Assembly (NCBI GenBank): GCA_030248225.1
Contig: JASANE010028142.1
Location: forward strand, 24,068-88,067
Direction of reading: 5' to 3'
Origin: Trileptium ribeirensis
Lineage: Eukaryota; Nematoda; Enoplea; Enoplida; Thoracostomopsidae
DNA length: 64,000 nucleotides
Program-made: the position numbers and the translations under genes
Part shown: in pieces, positions 35,702-48,639 of the stretch
Numbering within the stretch: position 1 is the first letter of the stretch
Layout: each line of letters starts with the position of its first letter
Notes under the pieces: generated by a model
The model's database searches: none
The model's input: only the letters and a program-made list of their open reading frames with translations
Told to the model about the DNA's origin: nothing

Positions 35702-35744
35702 ATAGAATCATCACGAAAGAAAGAATCATCAAAGCGTGGTAGCG
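35702..35744 (+). CDS. TOGARAM1: Exon 11: linker microexon
   Basis: 43 nt after a T-tract acceptor (gttttttttcag), phase 0 in and phase 1 out. It encodes IESSRKKESSKRGS plus one base. Two donors are possible, GTAGCG (35739) and GTAAAT (35745), 6 nt apart and in the same phase. I chose the second as closer to consensus. Confidence 0.65.
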
Positions 35745-36760
35745 GTAAATGCGTTCTAGTGCTATCATTATTGAATTTTATCGTTTTGATCCTGGCAATA
35801 TTTTCGTATTTTCTTAAAGCATTATAACTATTTGGTAATCGTTTATTGACTGTCGGCAGATTATATTAACATTGTGAATTGCGCTGCTATACAATTAATT
35901 GAGGTGGTAAGTATGTATTTGCTTATTTTGTTGTAATATGTCAGAGTACATTTTAGTTGCATACAACATGTGTTATTCTTTTATGAATATCACGAACAAA
36001 ATTGTACAAAAATTATTTCAGCTCACAGTTCTGTCGTCGGTATGCGCTGTTTAGCCAACCACTGCATAAGCTCGTAACATGAAATTTAGTTTCTAACATA
36101 TATTCCGATTTCGCACGTTTATTTGTGTTCATCAAAAGACATGCTTGATCGTACATGTTTTTATCACAGCAGTGAGGCTGTGACTTTGTTTTTGAGTTTT
36201 TTCTAACTCTATATTGATACGTAGAGCCATATTAGTAAGGTATTAGGTATTAATGCTAAACTATGCAACAACCATTAGTAAATATTCTCTAATGAAATAT
36301 TTAAGAATAAATGTAGTCGAATTTTTAGTCTCGGACGTTGTCGTCGAACCCACCGTCTAAAACTGCGACCGACCTCCAATGAGAGACAAGGATTAAAATT
36401 CCATCACTCCATTCGGCACTGTTAAATCGACATATAAAAAGCAGCAATATCTTAACACAACACAATACATTGCACACCATAAAAACCTGTAATACAAATG
36501 AAATACACGTGTATCAAAACTTGAAAACACACTGTTACCTTAACTGTTACTGGTGCTGGACATAAAACTACAACTATTCCTTTAAAAATAGTGTCGCTCC
36601 ACAATAGTTCCGGGCCTCTAGATTGCAAGACTAGCGCGCTACCACTACATTACAAGCCCCGACCACATCGTAAGTATTGTGGCCTATATTGAAATTATTA
36701 CATACGTTTTACGCATAATATTTGCTATGACTTATTTCTTTAAAAGAAGAACATAATTTT
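35745..36760. other. Intron DNA without recognised features
   Basis: AT-rich sequence with no array, element or open frame that I can support. Confidence 0.35.
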
Positions 36761-36761
36761 A

Positions 36762-37778
36762 ATAGAGCTCTGATTGTTGGCTGCATCCTACTAGATAATA
36801 ATTAGCTCTGGACAGAACAACTTTTTATCGCTATTTTTCAGTCATAGAGCTCTGATTGTTGGCTGCATCCTACTAGATAATAATTAGCTCTGGACAGAAC
36901 AACGTTTTATTGCTATTTTTAAGTCTATAAGTGTTAACAGAGCTGTGATTGTTGGCTGCATCCTACTAGATAATAATTAGCTCTGGACAGAACAACTTTT
37001 TATCGCCGTTTTTCAGTCTATAAGTGTTTAATAGAGCTGTGATTGTTGCCTACATCCTACTAGATAATAATTAGCTCTGAACAGAACAATTTTTATCGCT
37101 ATTTTTCAGTCTATAAGTGTTTAATAGAGCTGTGATTGTTGGCTGCATCCTACTAGATAATAATTAGCTCTGAACAGAACAATTTTTATCGCTATTTTTC
37201 AGTCTACAAGTGTTTAATAGAGCTGTGATTGTTGGCTGCATCCTACTAGATAATAATTAGCTCTGAACAGAACAATTTTTATCGCCATTTCTCAGTCTAT
37301 AAGTGTTTAATAGAGCTGTGATTGTTGGCTGCATCATACTAGATAATAATTAGCTCTGAATAGAACAACTTTTTATCGCTATTTTTCAGTCTATAAGTGT
37401 TTAATGGAGCTGTGATTGTTGGCTGCATCCTACTAGATAATAATTAGCTCTGAACAGAACAACTTTTTATCGCTATTTTTCAGTCTATAAGTGTTTAATA
37501 GAGCTGTGATTGTTGGCTGCATCCTACTAGATAATAATTAGCTCTGAACAGAACAATTTTTTATCGCTATTTTTCAGTCTATAAGTGTTTAATAGAGCTG
37601 TGATTGTTGGCTGCATCCCACTAGATAATAATTAGCTCTGAACAGAACAATTTTTTATCACTATTTTTGAGTCTATACGTGTTTAATAGAGCTGTGATTG
37701 TTGGCTGCATCCTACTAGATAATAATTAGCTCTCAACAGAACAACTTTTTATCGCTATTTTTCAGTCTATAAGTGTGT
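36762..37778. repeat. About 92-bp tandem repeat, 11 units, with a splice-acceptor-like motif in each
   Basis: The unit contains gagctgtgattgttggctgc, tactagataataattagctc and tatcgctatttttcagtct. The tatttttcag part looks like a 3' splice site and recurs in nearly every unit. The pair agagct...agctct is inverted within the unit. The first two units are shorter. Confidence 0.9.
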
Positions 37779-38253
37779 AAATGAGTGCAATCATTAAACG
37801 CGATATTATCATGTTTCTAATGAACGTGATCAGTAAATTGCGATACTAAATCGCAAAATTCTGCTTGAGAACAACGCCTACGTGTACTCATATCACAAAT
37901 CGTATCCGCGTATAAGCTAAGATCGGAACTTGCTTGTGGACATCGGTTCAAAAAGAAGCTAACTGAATTGACAAATGAGCAACAAACCGTGTAATCGCCT
38001 AAACTTTACTCATGCATACCACAGCGTTATTATTTATTTAAACTGTGCTAAGAGAAATGAAGAATAAATATATATTCTTATTAAAAGTTTACTAACTACG
38101 GTATATTTGATATCCTAATAATTGGTGTAAGGACCTATTCAAATATTTCAGTTGTAAAATGTTCTTTTATAGTAGATGGAATTAATTTTAGCATATCGTA
38201 TACATCGTTACGCAAACAAATCCAAAATCTATAAAACGTGTAAATGATTTTAG

Positions 38254-38329
38254 ATCGAAGATCTGATCGTTACACGTCAAAAAACAGTCCAATTGATAAC
38301 GCCCTTGATCGGATAGCCAGCGACGAATG
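38254..38329 (+). CDS. TOGARAM1: Exon 12: start of TOG domain A
   Basis: Acceptor aatgattttag, donor GTATAG (38330), phase 1 in and phase 2 out. The last codon is completed by exon 13 to give Trp. It encodes a polar lead-in and then ALDRIASDE before the Trp. The DEW-x-x-K-x-x-GL pattern across the junction is how TOGARAM TOG3 begins. Frames downstream (38335-38728) are inside the intron and do not join. Confidence 0.75.
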
Positions 38330-38917
38330 GTATAGATTTTATTTTGTAATTATGATTCCGACGGACAGGCTTATGTATATTGTCCTTCGGTGGGTGACGT
38401 GGTACCGTATGGCCATACAGGACCCAATTTCGACTTATTTCGACATAAGTTAGATACCGTAATCAATATGCTGATACACAAATACACACTGGTTATATCT
38501 TATCTATCGAAGGATCTATGGAAAATTTACAAGTACTCACATAACTTTGTTGTAAGCAGCAGTGGTTTATGGGTTTCTTCCGATAAACCGCCATATTTGT
38601 ATATTCACGATTCAATAACTCAAAACAACAATGTCGCAAATGAAGCGAGTTGTACAGTCGGATTGCTCCGAAATTTAGCTCATAGCAAATTTTCTATGTT
38701 GTTATTGCCGTTTACACATAAAGCTTAAATATATTTGGTGCAGCGAAATCAAATGTACAATACGCTTTTTTGTGATTTATTTACTTGTTTGGATTATAAC
38801 CGCAAACGATACGAAATCGCATTTTAGTTATTTTTAAATGTGTTGGAAAATTTATGGATACACTAGTGAAGCTCGCTTGCGAGCCAGAATTCGAGCGGTG
38901 AGAACAATCCTCCGAAG

Positions 38918-39240
38918 CAGAAGTGTGAAAAATATTTGCCACACAATATTTTTGACACTCGCAATGAGCTTGTCGGCCCACAAAACCCCATATCCGACAC
39001 TAAAACCAACAATAAAGACACATTCAGGTGCTTTTCCCACGACTTCTTACCAAAAATTTCGAAAACGTCATTTTTTAATGCCATGTATGAACCAGAAGTG
39101 TAAAAAATATTTGCCCAACAATATTTTTAACACTTGCAATGAGTTTATTTGCTTAGAAAACCTCATATAAGACACTAAAAGCAACAAAAAACACACATTT
39201 AGGTGGATTTCCCACGACTTTTCACCAAATATGAAATTTG
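38918..39240. repeat. About 175-bp direct repeat, 2 units
   Basis: Both units contain cagaagtgt.aaaaatatttgcc, acacacattt/agacacattcaggtg-like sequence and tttcccacgact. The second is more diverged. Confidence 0.8.
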
Positions 39241-39470
39241 GCGCCAACTATAAGCTTATAGACTCCAGATTGGGAAGTAGTTGAAAAACCTATATATCAT
39301 TGGAAAGCCCTGGTAAAGCTACATAGAATAGGCATATTAGTTTGCAGATACCTCGTTTACTTATTGAGAAAAGTCGCAAAAACTGGAGGCGGTGCCCGAA
39401 AAATGGGCCAAAATGACGTCATTTTGCCCCATAACTTTTCCCACGGGAAAAAATTCAAAAATCGGGCTCG

Positions 39471-39560
39471 AATTCAAACATTTTGTATATCTCATGACAT
39501 GTTCATACTACTTCATTCAAACATTTTGTATATCTCATGACATGTTCATACTACTTCATG
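39471..39560. repeat. 42-bp direct repeat, 2 units
   Basis: Two essentially identical units carrying attcaaacattttgtatat and catgacatgttcatactac. The near identity points to a recent duplication. Confidence 0.9.
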
Positions 39561-39867
39561 GATGAATCAGGATTGGTGTGTACTGTTTGAATACAAACAG
39601 CTAGCTAAACTTAAAAGAAATTAGATACGATATAAACTTATGGAAATTCCGAGTCATATTCAACGACTTTTTTGACATTGTTTCGAGAAATTTTGTAAAA
39701 AAACACCAAAATAAGGTGTGTGTTTAGGTTAAATGAAATTTAAATTACGATTTATATATTCGATGTGTTTGAGCGTGTGAGATTGATTTTATTATGGGCA
39801 AAATTTACCATAGGTATTTTCCATTTACTATAAATTATGTCATTTACCAATTTATCATACAATTTAG

Positions 39868-39973
39868 GGAAGACAAAGTGAAAGGCTTGAATGAAATTTC
39901 ACGGCTCATCGATGAACAACCATCGGTGGTTTCCTTTCGCGTTCATGATGTTGTCAGTGCTGTCCTAAAGGAG
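39868..39973 (+). CDS. TOGARAM1: Exon 13: TOG domain A, first HEAT repeat
   Basis: Acceptor catacaatttag, donor GTATAA (39974), phase 2 in and phase 0 out. It encodes EDKVKGLNEISRLIDEQPSV and then a second helix with VHDVVSAVLKE. This helix pair matches the first HEAT repeat of TOGARAM TOG3, including the GL.x.I.RL pattern and the L/V-HDV start of helix B. Confidence is high because exons 14-16 continue the domain in order. Confidence 0.88.
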
Positions 39974-39999
39974 GTATAAATATGACAAATTTTATGGAT

Positions 40000-42900
40000 T
40001 TTTTACAATCTATGGGGCGCAGTACTGATCTTTAAAATATTTTCATTTTTATTACAACAAAAATTGCCTAATTTCTGTCTTATTCGCCCTGTGCATACAT
40101 GCCATTATCCGGTACTGCCTTTGACATCATAGTGTTTCTGGAGGTATTTTAAGACGGTATACAACAGAGCTGATGTAGTGTTGGAAATGCCATGATGATG
40201 CATAAAGGTTTTGACAGTATTACATGATGTCAGCTAAACCATTCAGTTATCTACACTACTCAGTAATGTGCTTGTGTATGGTGCCTAAGCTTAGCTCTAA
40301 CAGTTGAACATCAAATTTCCGTACCGTACTCTTCTGAAGTTTTTCCTCACGGTTATGCGGAAACTTGAGATGACCTACATTTTCTGGCTATTAGGTATTG
40401 CACGAATGCATTGGCGGTTCTCGTTGACCCGAAACTATTTATCTACAGACGCAGAAGAGTCATTTTCGCTATTAGTAATATTATATCGACAATCCCTTGA
40501 TATAGTGGATAGTGAGAAGAATCAAAATATATATATATTGACAGTGTAAGTAGTCTTTCTTTTATACCTTTACAAAAGTTAAATTTATTATATAATAGTG
40601 AAAGTGATGAATTTCAGGTAGAAGTCTTAGAATATATCAAAAATTCATATATTAAAAATATGATATACATATTTTATGTAATTCTTAAATCTAAATCTAT
40701 ACACACGGCATATAGTCGTATGTGAATTATAGTTTCATACACAGTGTTTAAGTGTCATAGGTAACCCTGACGGGGAATATGCTATATCGTTAGAAAAAAT
40801 AACAGCTTAAAGCAGGGGTTCGAGGAGCTGTTGCCCCCTGGCTTAGGCTTTGGCTTAGTATATGTTTCATCTAAGAACGTTAGCTTAGGCTAAGATTAAG
40901 GTTCAGGATTAGTATATCGAGAACGGCATAAAATGCATTACACTTGGGCTCCTCGTGGTTACTTTATCCATTTATGATTTAGTGTCATACTGATTTATAT
41001 TTAGTAGCATACAACTTGTAATGAGAAATAGCATATAATTCATTGTTTCAGTACGAATATGCTGGTGGTCCCTTGATATAAACTTCGTTTTCGTTCCTAA
41101 TTTTCATAAACGTGTCTGCTAGGCGCACAAATTTCTTGTCCTTCAATTCCCTACTAGCATAGAGCTTTTAAACCCTCTAAATCGAATAAATTCCGTTTAT
41201 CGTCTATTCGCTTTTGGCTAAGAAATAGTTTGCAAAATCTAATCCTATCTTACTTAATCCTTTTCAAATTTTATTTCAAATTTTTTATGGGATTCCCGTA
41301 AATAAGAATGGCTTTCTGTTGCGCGTTTTTGTCTTGTTTATATTTCGCAAGAAGTGTAATTAATGAAAATTTCGTTTTTGAATGAAACTTGCTTGCCTAT
41401 CACCATGTACTGCGAAGATATTTATTTATAGAAAGCAAAGTAGTATTGGAATATGTCACTGGGATTTCACTGTATTTCGCTATTTTTGGCAGTTACTGAT
41501 ATAAGGCAGTGTATCCTGAAATTTCAAGTTGCGGCAAGCAAACATTTTAAGTGACATATGTAATTTTTGATGGAAAGGCGTTAGCTTGACGCAAGTTGTA
41601 TCATTTTTTGTTCCTCTAAATATATTTTAAATTACAAATGTTAATACGTTTAGGGATCATTAGTGATACCTCCAAGAGATTGAATATTAATAGTAGATGC
41701 GTGAATCCATAGGAAGTTGAACATTTTTTGAAACATTTTCGAAATTTTTTCAAAAACATGTGACAACCTGCAATGTCGACAGTTAGTTGTCCAAAAACCT
41801 GGCGGGTCCAAATTCAGATCCTGGGGTCTGTATTTTGTAGTCCAAGAACTTGGGTGTGACAACTTCTAGGAACCTGTGGAGGTATGGATTTAATGGTCCA
41901 TGAATTCTTGGACTGAATTTGGTGTTCCAAGTACCTGTGGGTGTCTGGATTTGGTGCTCCAAGAATATATGTAGCTGTAAATCGGTGGTCGGAGAACCTA
42001 AGGTGTGGTCATGTTCATGAACCGCCGTGTGGGTCATAAAACTGGGGGAGAGGTCGAGAATGACCGAAAAGGATGCAAAAAATTAATTATACGTTTATAT
42101 ATTAGAGACCACTATCGGTTCGGGTTGGGTCGGCGCGGATCTTGTCTCAGACCCGACTCGACTCGGGTGGTCGAGCCAAATTTAGGGTCCAACGATATGC
42201 CCAAATTGTCGTCACATATTATGTTCTATCTTCGCGCAGTGCAGAATAATACACAAGTCAACGAAATCTTTGGTCTGGACTCGGCTATGACTAATGAGAG
42301 ACCTCGTGTAACACATATGCTATAAGTACAGCGCCAACTATACTGGAACGCGAACAGATACCTTAAACAACTGTTACTGTTTTGATTTCGGATATTATGT
42401 GCTGCACTTACAGAATATGTATACTGAGAGACTATCGTCAAGTCGAGTCGGGTGAGCTCTACGAATTATCGCGACGGGTCGCGATTTGTTTGATAATTTG
42501 CCCCCAACGCGGTTTCTAATATAGAGCTTAAATACCTTTCACTAAGATAAATTTTTGTTAAATGCTTTTCCTATACATTTCTTATACAGTATTCAACTTA
42601 CAAATAACAAACTAAATTTACAAAAACCTTGAAAACCACATGCAAATGAAGATATTTTTATAATTTCTTTTTCGCTAAAGAAAGGTTTATTTCAAAACCA
42701 GAGACAGCTTAAGCCTATTTTATGCAAATCCTAAGTTATTGTTTTCCAAATTATTTTTTAGAGTATTCAATTTACAAACAACAAACTAAATTTGCAAAAA
42801 CATTGAAAACCGCATGCAAATAAAGATATTTCTAAATTCCTTTTCCTTTAACGAAAGGTTTATTTTATTTTATATATTTTATTTAGTTTTATTTATTTTT

Positions 42901-43860
42901 ATTTTCCGCTAAAGAAAGGCTTAAGCTTATTTTATACCAAATCAAAGTTATTTTTTACCAAATTGTTTTCCTCCAAAATAAGTTAAATCAAATCAATTAT
43001 TAAACATAAAAAAACTTTCCATACCTTCCTAACAGGAAATTATGATACCCGGATACATTTGCCGCTATCAATCGTGGTTTTGGTTTAAGTAGTCACGAAA
43101 TAGGTGGAAAATAAAGCCAAAAACAACCACCAATTTTATATAGATTATTTAATTACATTCCGTTTCCGCTTTTTAATAACATTAATATTATCAAGTCGGA
43201 GGATTATTATCCAGTTTTCAGGTTCAGTTAATAGCTTCTGCTTCCTTGCCCCGACGGTAGTATTTTTTGCCAGTTTCAATGGTAATAAGTTCGTTAGTAG
43301 TTTTTTTTCAACATTCCCAATCGTGGTTCGTTTATTGTATCTATCTCTAATGTTGCCGATGCAGTTCTACATATATTGCTCGATATCGTTTTCGTCTTTT
43401 TATGGTTTTTAGTCGACCTGTCGTTTTGTAGGATATAGTTCCGTGTTGCTCAGGCATTGTTTCTTTTTATACAGCAGTATATATTCAGTGGTGTGGACGT
43501 GGAAAATATTTGAACCTTGGCTTTGCGTACCCGCTCAAATATCACGCTTATCTACTGCCACTAGGCTCGTACACTTGGGTCCACAGAATATCTGCAGGCC
43601 TTACAGTACTTGCGACAGCCTAAACTTTATCAGTGGAATAGGAAAATTATTATTAGTACATTACAAAAGTACATATTCTATTCTACTGTCATGCAGTAAC
43701 TACTGTGAGATACATGCACGAAGATAGTAAAAAGGACTGCTACAATCGATTCTGTATATAGATTTTATTCTGTCACTCATTTTGCTAGAATCGAATCTAT
43801 CGAAATAAATTTAGGTAAAATCAGGTCAAGTTATATATTGAAATCTCGTCATTTTAAACA
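40000..43860. other. Intron region between exons 13 and 14, first part
   Basis: The frame at 40298-40549 is open but does not fit TOG continuity, and exon 14 follows exon 13 directly in phase. At 42,591-42,870 there is a direct repeat of about 173 bp (attcaa, aaataacaaactaaattt, gaaaggtttat). Frames at 43104-43727 lack support. Confidence 0.4.
40757..40975. mobile_element. Diverged copy of the CCCTGAGGG small element
   Basis: Left end ggtaaccctgacgggg, right end tcgtggttacttt, with an interior gcttaggct region like that of the two copies in the foldback arms. Confidence 0.55.
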
Positions 43861-43874
43861 GTACACAAAGCTTA

Positions 43875-44322
43875 ATGCGGGATTCACGTTATAATGTCCC
43901 CAACAGTTGGAACTTTTGTCCCCCTGTAGTGTAGACTATACCGTAAAGACGGTGACAGTGACACCCACACCATATAACAAAATATGAGGGTGTCGGGCAC
44001 ACCCCTAGATACCTCATTTTGGCAATGTAGTATTTGGGTGTTTTATGCTTGCCAATGCGGTGTTTCTAGGGTATCCTGTAGGGCCTATGTAAAGTGACCC
44101 CACGGGGTGGCGGAAACCCTCAGCAAAACGAAAAAGCAACGACGGTTCATCGACACCTTTGGAAATAAGGCAAACTATTAGCTAGCTTTGTTTTAAATTT
44201 ATTTGAAACTTTATTTAAAAACACAGGGGTGTCTAAGACACCCTGTAGTCTAGGGTGTGTCTGCCACTGTGTGGGGTACATAAGTTCCAAGTGGTGGGGA
44301 CATTATAACGTGAATCCCGCAT
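43875..44322. mobile_element. MITE with about 40-bp inverted ends
   Basis: The ends atgcgggattcacgttataa and its complement near 44,303-44,322 continue inverted for about 40 bp with few mismatches (tgtcccca, ttggaactt). Inside are gtgtc/gacac repeats. No coding region and no certain target duplication. Confidence 0.85.
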
Positions 44323-44810
44323 AAATGAACTTTTACAGATATAATTCTACAAAAACAACAAATTCTACTCAATTATATGTAAGGTAGTGTCGTTTCTAGT
44401 AGAGCTGAATCTGTCTAGAATTGATTTAACCACAGAATTGATTCCAGCATATATGTTTACCACCTCGCCGCACTAGTTGCCCCATAACTAGTTTCATAAT
44501 AATGGAGCCTTTGTCAACAACTGTCATTTTGATGTCTGCCCGATAGATAAACATAATCGATAATCCGCATAAACATCCTCAATCAATTAGCCAATGATCT
44601 GTCAGCTAATCAAATTCTCGTGGGTTTTTCGGGTGCGCTCCAAACTGTAAACTAGCCAGTTGTTCAGACGAGACCCTAGATACAAAGAACGACTAAAATA
44701 TAAACCATTCAGTCTTTGAAAGAGCACCCTATATAAAGAATCATCTTGTATATTCAGTAGTTGGTAGACTTCGAAATAATACCATAAAGGATATTATATA
44801 CAATAGTTCA

Positions 44811-45033
44811 TCATATATGCTCACAGAGGTTAGGGAGATACCTCACCCCCCTTCCCCGAGGCCTAGGCTACCCCCTTCCAAATGGTCAAAGTCTTTCCCC
44901 TGGCGGCGTCGCACCGCACGTCCCCTCGATGACCTTTCCGCCGCCGAAAGGCTTATCCTCTAGGAGTTAGAAGGCCTCAGCTCGAGTGTCATGTTAGCCC
45001 TCCTGGGCTTTCGGACGTCGAGCACATATGATG
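44811..45033. mobile_element. GC-rich inverted-repeat element (catgtatg family)
   Basis: The ends tcatatatgctcacag and its complement-like ctgtgagca...cgagcacatatgatg form an inverted pair around a GC-rich core. It is the same general type as 22387 and 27162. Confidence 0.65.
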
Positions 45034-45276
45034 GTACATGATATCAAGTGCAACTTCCAACTGTGACATAACCATGTAAGTTTTCTCCAGGTGGCCATAA
45101 AACTTCACTTTACACCCGTATTGCATAAAGAACTATTTTCAGACTTGAACTTCAGTTTCTACGCTCAAGCTTGCTGCGCTTATATTGGTACAAATTTAGA
45201 TGACAAGATTGCTTTTCTAGCTTGAGCAGCCGATAAAAAATCAAAATTAAATTTCATTTGACTTAACTGTATTCAG

Positions 45277-45515
45277 TGCAAAAATCTTCGCTCGTCAGTC
45301 TCAAAAGCAGCACTCAGCTTAATTCGAAGTTTATTCGTCAATCTTGGTCGGACAATGGATTCGGAGGCCGAAAAAGTCGGCTCGGTGCTTATGGTGAAAA
45401 CGGGTGATACAAGCTCTGCATTTATTCGTGACGACGCTCAATCTGCACTCGAAGCGATGGTTGACAATTGCTCTCCGCCGAAGGCGCTTAATGCTATTTT
45501 ATATACGGGTGCCAA
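45277..45515 (+). CDS. TOGARAM1: Exon 14: TOG domain A, central HEAT repeats
   Basis: Acceptor aactgtattcag, donor GTAAGT (45516), phase 0 in and phase 2 out, 79 codons. It begins KNLRSSVSKAALSLIRSLF after one residue, the family pattern of the second HEAT repeat (NLRS.VS..A...L..LF). It continues with EKVGSVLMVKTGDTSSAFIR (third repeat, with the G-D-T/S-x-x-F-I-R turn) and ALEAMVDNCSPPKALNAIL. Every HEAT landmark of TOGARAM TOG3 is present in order, which makes this the strongest identity call in the window. Confidence 0.92.
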
Positions 45516-45561
45516 GTAAGTTTAAAGAACAACGGTTGACTGGCGAAATATTTTCGGTTGA

Positions 45562-45659
45562 CTGGAGGTGAGAACATCCGAAATATTTTCAACCCGGCCC
45601 GGCCGTCCAACGGCCACGTTGGACCGGGTCATGGGTGCGGCCAGCATTCTTACCTCCAG
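45562..45659. repeat. 98-bp hairpin element just after exon 14
   Basis: The ends ctggaggtgagaacat and gcattcttacctccag are inverted. A GC-rich inner pair (ccggccgtccaacggcc with its partner ggttggac-type) lies between. It starts about 45 bp downstream of the exon 14 donor and itself contains donor-like ggtgag. Confidence 0.7.
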
Positions 45660-45700
45660 AATGTGACCAGAACACTCTTGCGACCTACACTTTAATTTTA

Positions 45701-47160
45701 CTATAAATCCTGTTTCATAGTTTTACGGCCAGGGCGCAGTTTTTCGAGCAGTGACCGATGAATAAGCGACTCTGTATCAGAACTAGAACAAATTGAATCT
45801 TTCCATGTTCGTCGCAATGCAGAATTATGGTCGAGGTGCCTTTTGTATATAATAATTTTTGCTTCCACAGTAAATATATAGCACCCGCTCCGTGGAAGAG
45901 AAGTCTGGTTCACGTTCATAGCTTTTAGCCATACGATGCTACTATAATGAAAACGTAACATCTCTAGCCGGACCACATACATTGAACTGCTATTGTGTAG
46001 CATTTATTTAATAGTTCAGTGATATATACTAGTCGCCTCAGTCAATGAAATCCCAACTACGGTAAAAAAACTTAGCTTTAATTCACTTTTGTTTGAAAAA
46101 ACCATTTAGAATAGATGTTGGATTTCACAAATTTTCCATTAGATTTTCTTGCAGTGTGATCATTTGATAGATCCGCTATAATATATACTAGGAAACCCAG
46201 ATGCCTACACTCAAAATAAATTCTGTGAAATCTAAAAGAAATTTCTTTGAATTTTGCACCACTAGACATTCTTTTAAAATTCAAAAAAATATTCCTTGAA
46301 ATTTCAAAGATATGTAATTCTTAAAAAATAATTCTTTTAATCTCAAGAATTATTTTTTAAGAATTACACATCGTTGAAATTACAACGAATATTTCTTTGA
46401 ATTTTAAAAGAATATCTGGTGGTACAGAATTCAAAGAAATTTCATATTAATTTCACAGAAACCTATTTTTAGTGTACAGCAAGATATAATTTTAAATTAA
46501 AAATATGTTTTAGATTTGTAAAAGTCGAAAAAGTTCACTTTCGCCGTTAACATTATATATATCCTAAAATATAAATTTCAGCATGAGGACGTACATACAT
46601 AATATTTCACAAATAATAATTAGTTCAAAACCAACGTGTTTTACAATTCGCGTTTAATTATGTGAGGCATTCATTTTTGATCGTTAAACCAAGTTTGTTC
46701 ATTTATAGCGTAGTTACATGTACCTGAGCATTCAAAGGATAGTAGCTGGATCTTTGGGGAGAGCCCTTCGGCCTTCCAGGGGAACCCTGTCCATGGGGGA
46801 GGTTTATTGGTGGGTGTGTTGCTTGATGTACTTGAGCAACAATTAGTTTGACTTCTGAGCAGATAAATGCATTTGCTCCATATTTCGGGGCAAATGTCTG
46901 GAAATGGAAAAATGTTAACAGTGCTATACCAATTCATGCTATTCAATAAATTATGCAAGCACGGTGAACACATGAGCTACATATACCAAGTCTTAAATTA
47001 TAGTGGAATTTTAACAATCTTGGCCCAAAAATAAATGTTTTCATTGATTTCATTCCCCAGATTAGATAATTTATTGTGTTAGAATAGCATAAATCAGTGC
47101 CACTGCATATCTGCTCACGATATCTGTCCCAATATTTTTCACTGTATAACTTCATAACTG
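45701..47160 (-). pseudogene. Minus-strand coding-like blocks in the intron: nested gene or decayed copy
   Basis: Three minus-strand segments look coding. 47155 to about 46975 includes YSEKYWDRYREQICSG. 46973-46671 includes FPFPDICPEIWSKCIYLLRS and ends in a stop. About 45843-45701 contains SALRRTWKDSICSSSDTES and ends GRKTMKQDL before TAG, with a possible acceptor (acaaaag) at its start. The first two are in different frames without a convincing intron. An AT-rich MITE (46206) lies between the last two. I cannot name a family. A nested gene whose exons I misjoin, or a frameshifted retrocopy, would both fit. Confidence 0.35.
46206..46476. mobile_element. AT-rich palindromic MITE, copy 2
   Basis: The ends tacactcaaaataaa and tatttttagtgta are inverted, and the interior is a near-perfect AT-rich foldback like 29941-30193 (gaattttaaaagaa, ggtggt/accacta). 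Confidence 0.85.
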
Positions 47161-48300
47161 TTCGCGATCTTTCAACCTATCGGCATTTTCATTGTGAAAA
47201 TTTGAACTAAATACCGTCAAAAAGCCGGTCACGAGTTGTAGGAGACACCAACAGCAGTGACGATCTTTTTATACAAAATTGTTAGTTTTTCCCGGTTATT
47301 ATGTAACTGAATAGGGTCATCCTCGTGATGTTATGTCTCAAGATGTGCTATGTACTAAATTTTTCGCTCCGAAAATTTGAATGACCGTATGCCTTAATAA
47401 CGTACCAAATGGAAAAATTAGAGATATCTGGCAATAATTTCTAGAGTAAAATCCGATGTTGTAATAAAATTCTGGTTTACTGTCGTAACCCTGGTAACAG
47501 GATAATCTGTGTTGTGTCAAAATAATTTTACTCACCAATATGTTTTAGTTAAATAATTAGAAAAACATATTTTAACTCTTTTGTCGCACTTAGAAGCTTA
47601 TCGTTAAAAACATATTTAAATTGTCTTGACGAAACTGGAAGTTTTTCGCAAAAATAGGAAGAGTTTCGTGATATGAAGATTAAAGTACCTACTATACATA
47701 GGAAATATTGTAGTTACGGAATGGGCATAGAAGCTACAAATTGTAAACTAACAACATAAACTTATGCAAAATTAATCAATAAATTGTACGCTATAAAAAT
47801 GGCGATAAATACCTACCTACTGGGTAAAACTAACGGTGATTAGTCACATTCCTTCAGCAAAAATAGTCTAAACAATTTATTCCAACTCTAAAACATAATT
47901 TTTTCTTTTTATAATTATTTTCTGAAAAAGCACGAACTGTTTAGTGCATCTATTTTTGGTTTTTTTTGTAGATACGCTATTTTATCAAACTTCAAGAACA
48001 ACTGCACCACTGTGACATCGATGCATCCTGAACAGTGTTTTTTTATATATCGCGAGGATTTAACCTACTCATGATAAAAAATCCAAGCTATTAGCTCCCA
48101 TTTTTCCACATGATGCAGTTAAATTTTTTCCGCAGCAGCATGTTTCGGCATGAATTTGATATTTGATTCAAAAATATCCGAGGAGCGAAACCGAAAAATT
48201 TGTTAATCTACGCGTGATCTCGTAAATACCCTGCTGTCTACAATAGGCTCAAGTTTATACATGTTTCAGGCCTGCTAAATTCCACTAAATTATAACCTAT
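47160..48300. other. Intron DNA without recognised features
   Basis: AT-rich. The minus-strand frame at 47338-47538 has no supporting context. Confidence 0.35.
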
Positions 48301-48622
48301 GCAAGAGTAAACTTAAGATACGCCCCAAAACTATCCTGTTTTGACACCATGTACAAACCATCATTAGGGAACAAATTTCGGATTTCAATAGCCGTATCCG
48401 ATTTCGATATTCTCTGTTCCATAAGGCTATTAGCAAATGTATTTCGCCCCCTGTATTAAAATGGGTTTGCGAATATTTTCAAATTATAATGTATGAAGTA
48501 TGAAACGTATTAATTTCTGTTCTTTAATGCAAAAATGAAATTAATGTTCAGTGAGAAACTGGGTGCCAATTGCTTTTGACAAAAGAGGATGGTAAGAGGC
48601 GCAGCTTAAGTTTACTCATGCA
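48301..48622. mobile_element. MITE, GAGTAAACTTAAG family, copy 3 (inverted)
   Basis: The left end gcaagagtaaacttaag and right end cttaagtttactcatgca are inverted. The interior is the reverse complement of copies 1 and 2. Confidence 0.8.
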
Positions 48623-48639
48623 CTACTATGTGGCTTTCA

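Noticed and set aside
38335..38728. Open frame of about 130 codons after exon 12
   Set aside because: Exon 12 joins exon 13 in phase at a conserved Trp, and this frame has no acceptor in phase. It remains a possible remnant but is not supported.
40298..40549. Open frame that could be a TOG helix exon after exon 13
   Set aside because: Exon 14 follows exon 13 directly in phase and begins with the expected NLRS segment. No in-phase donor was found here.
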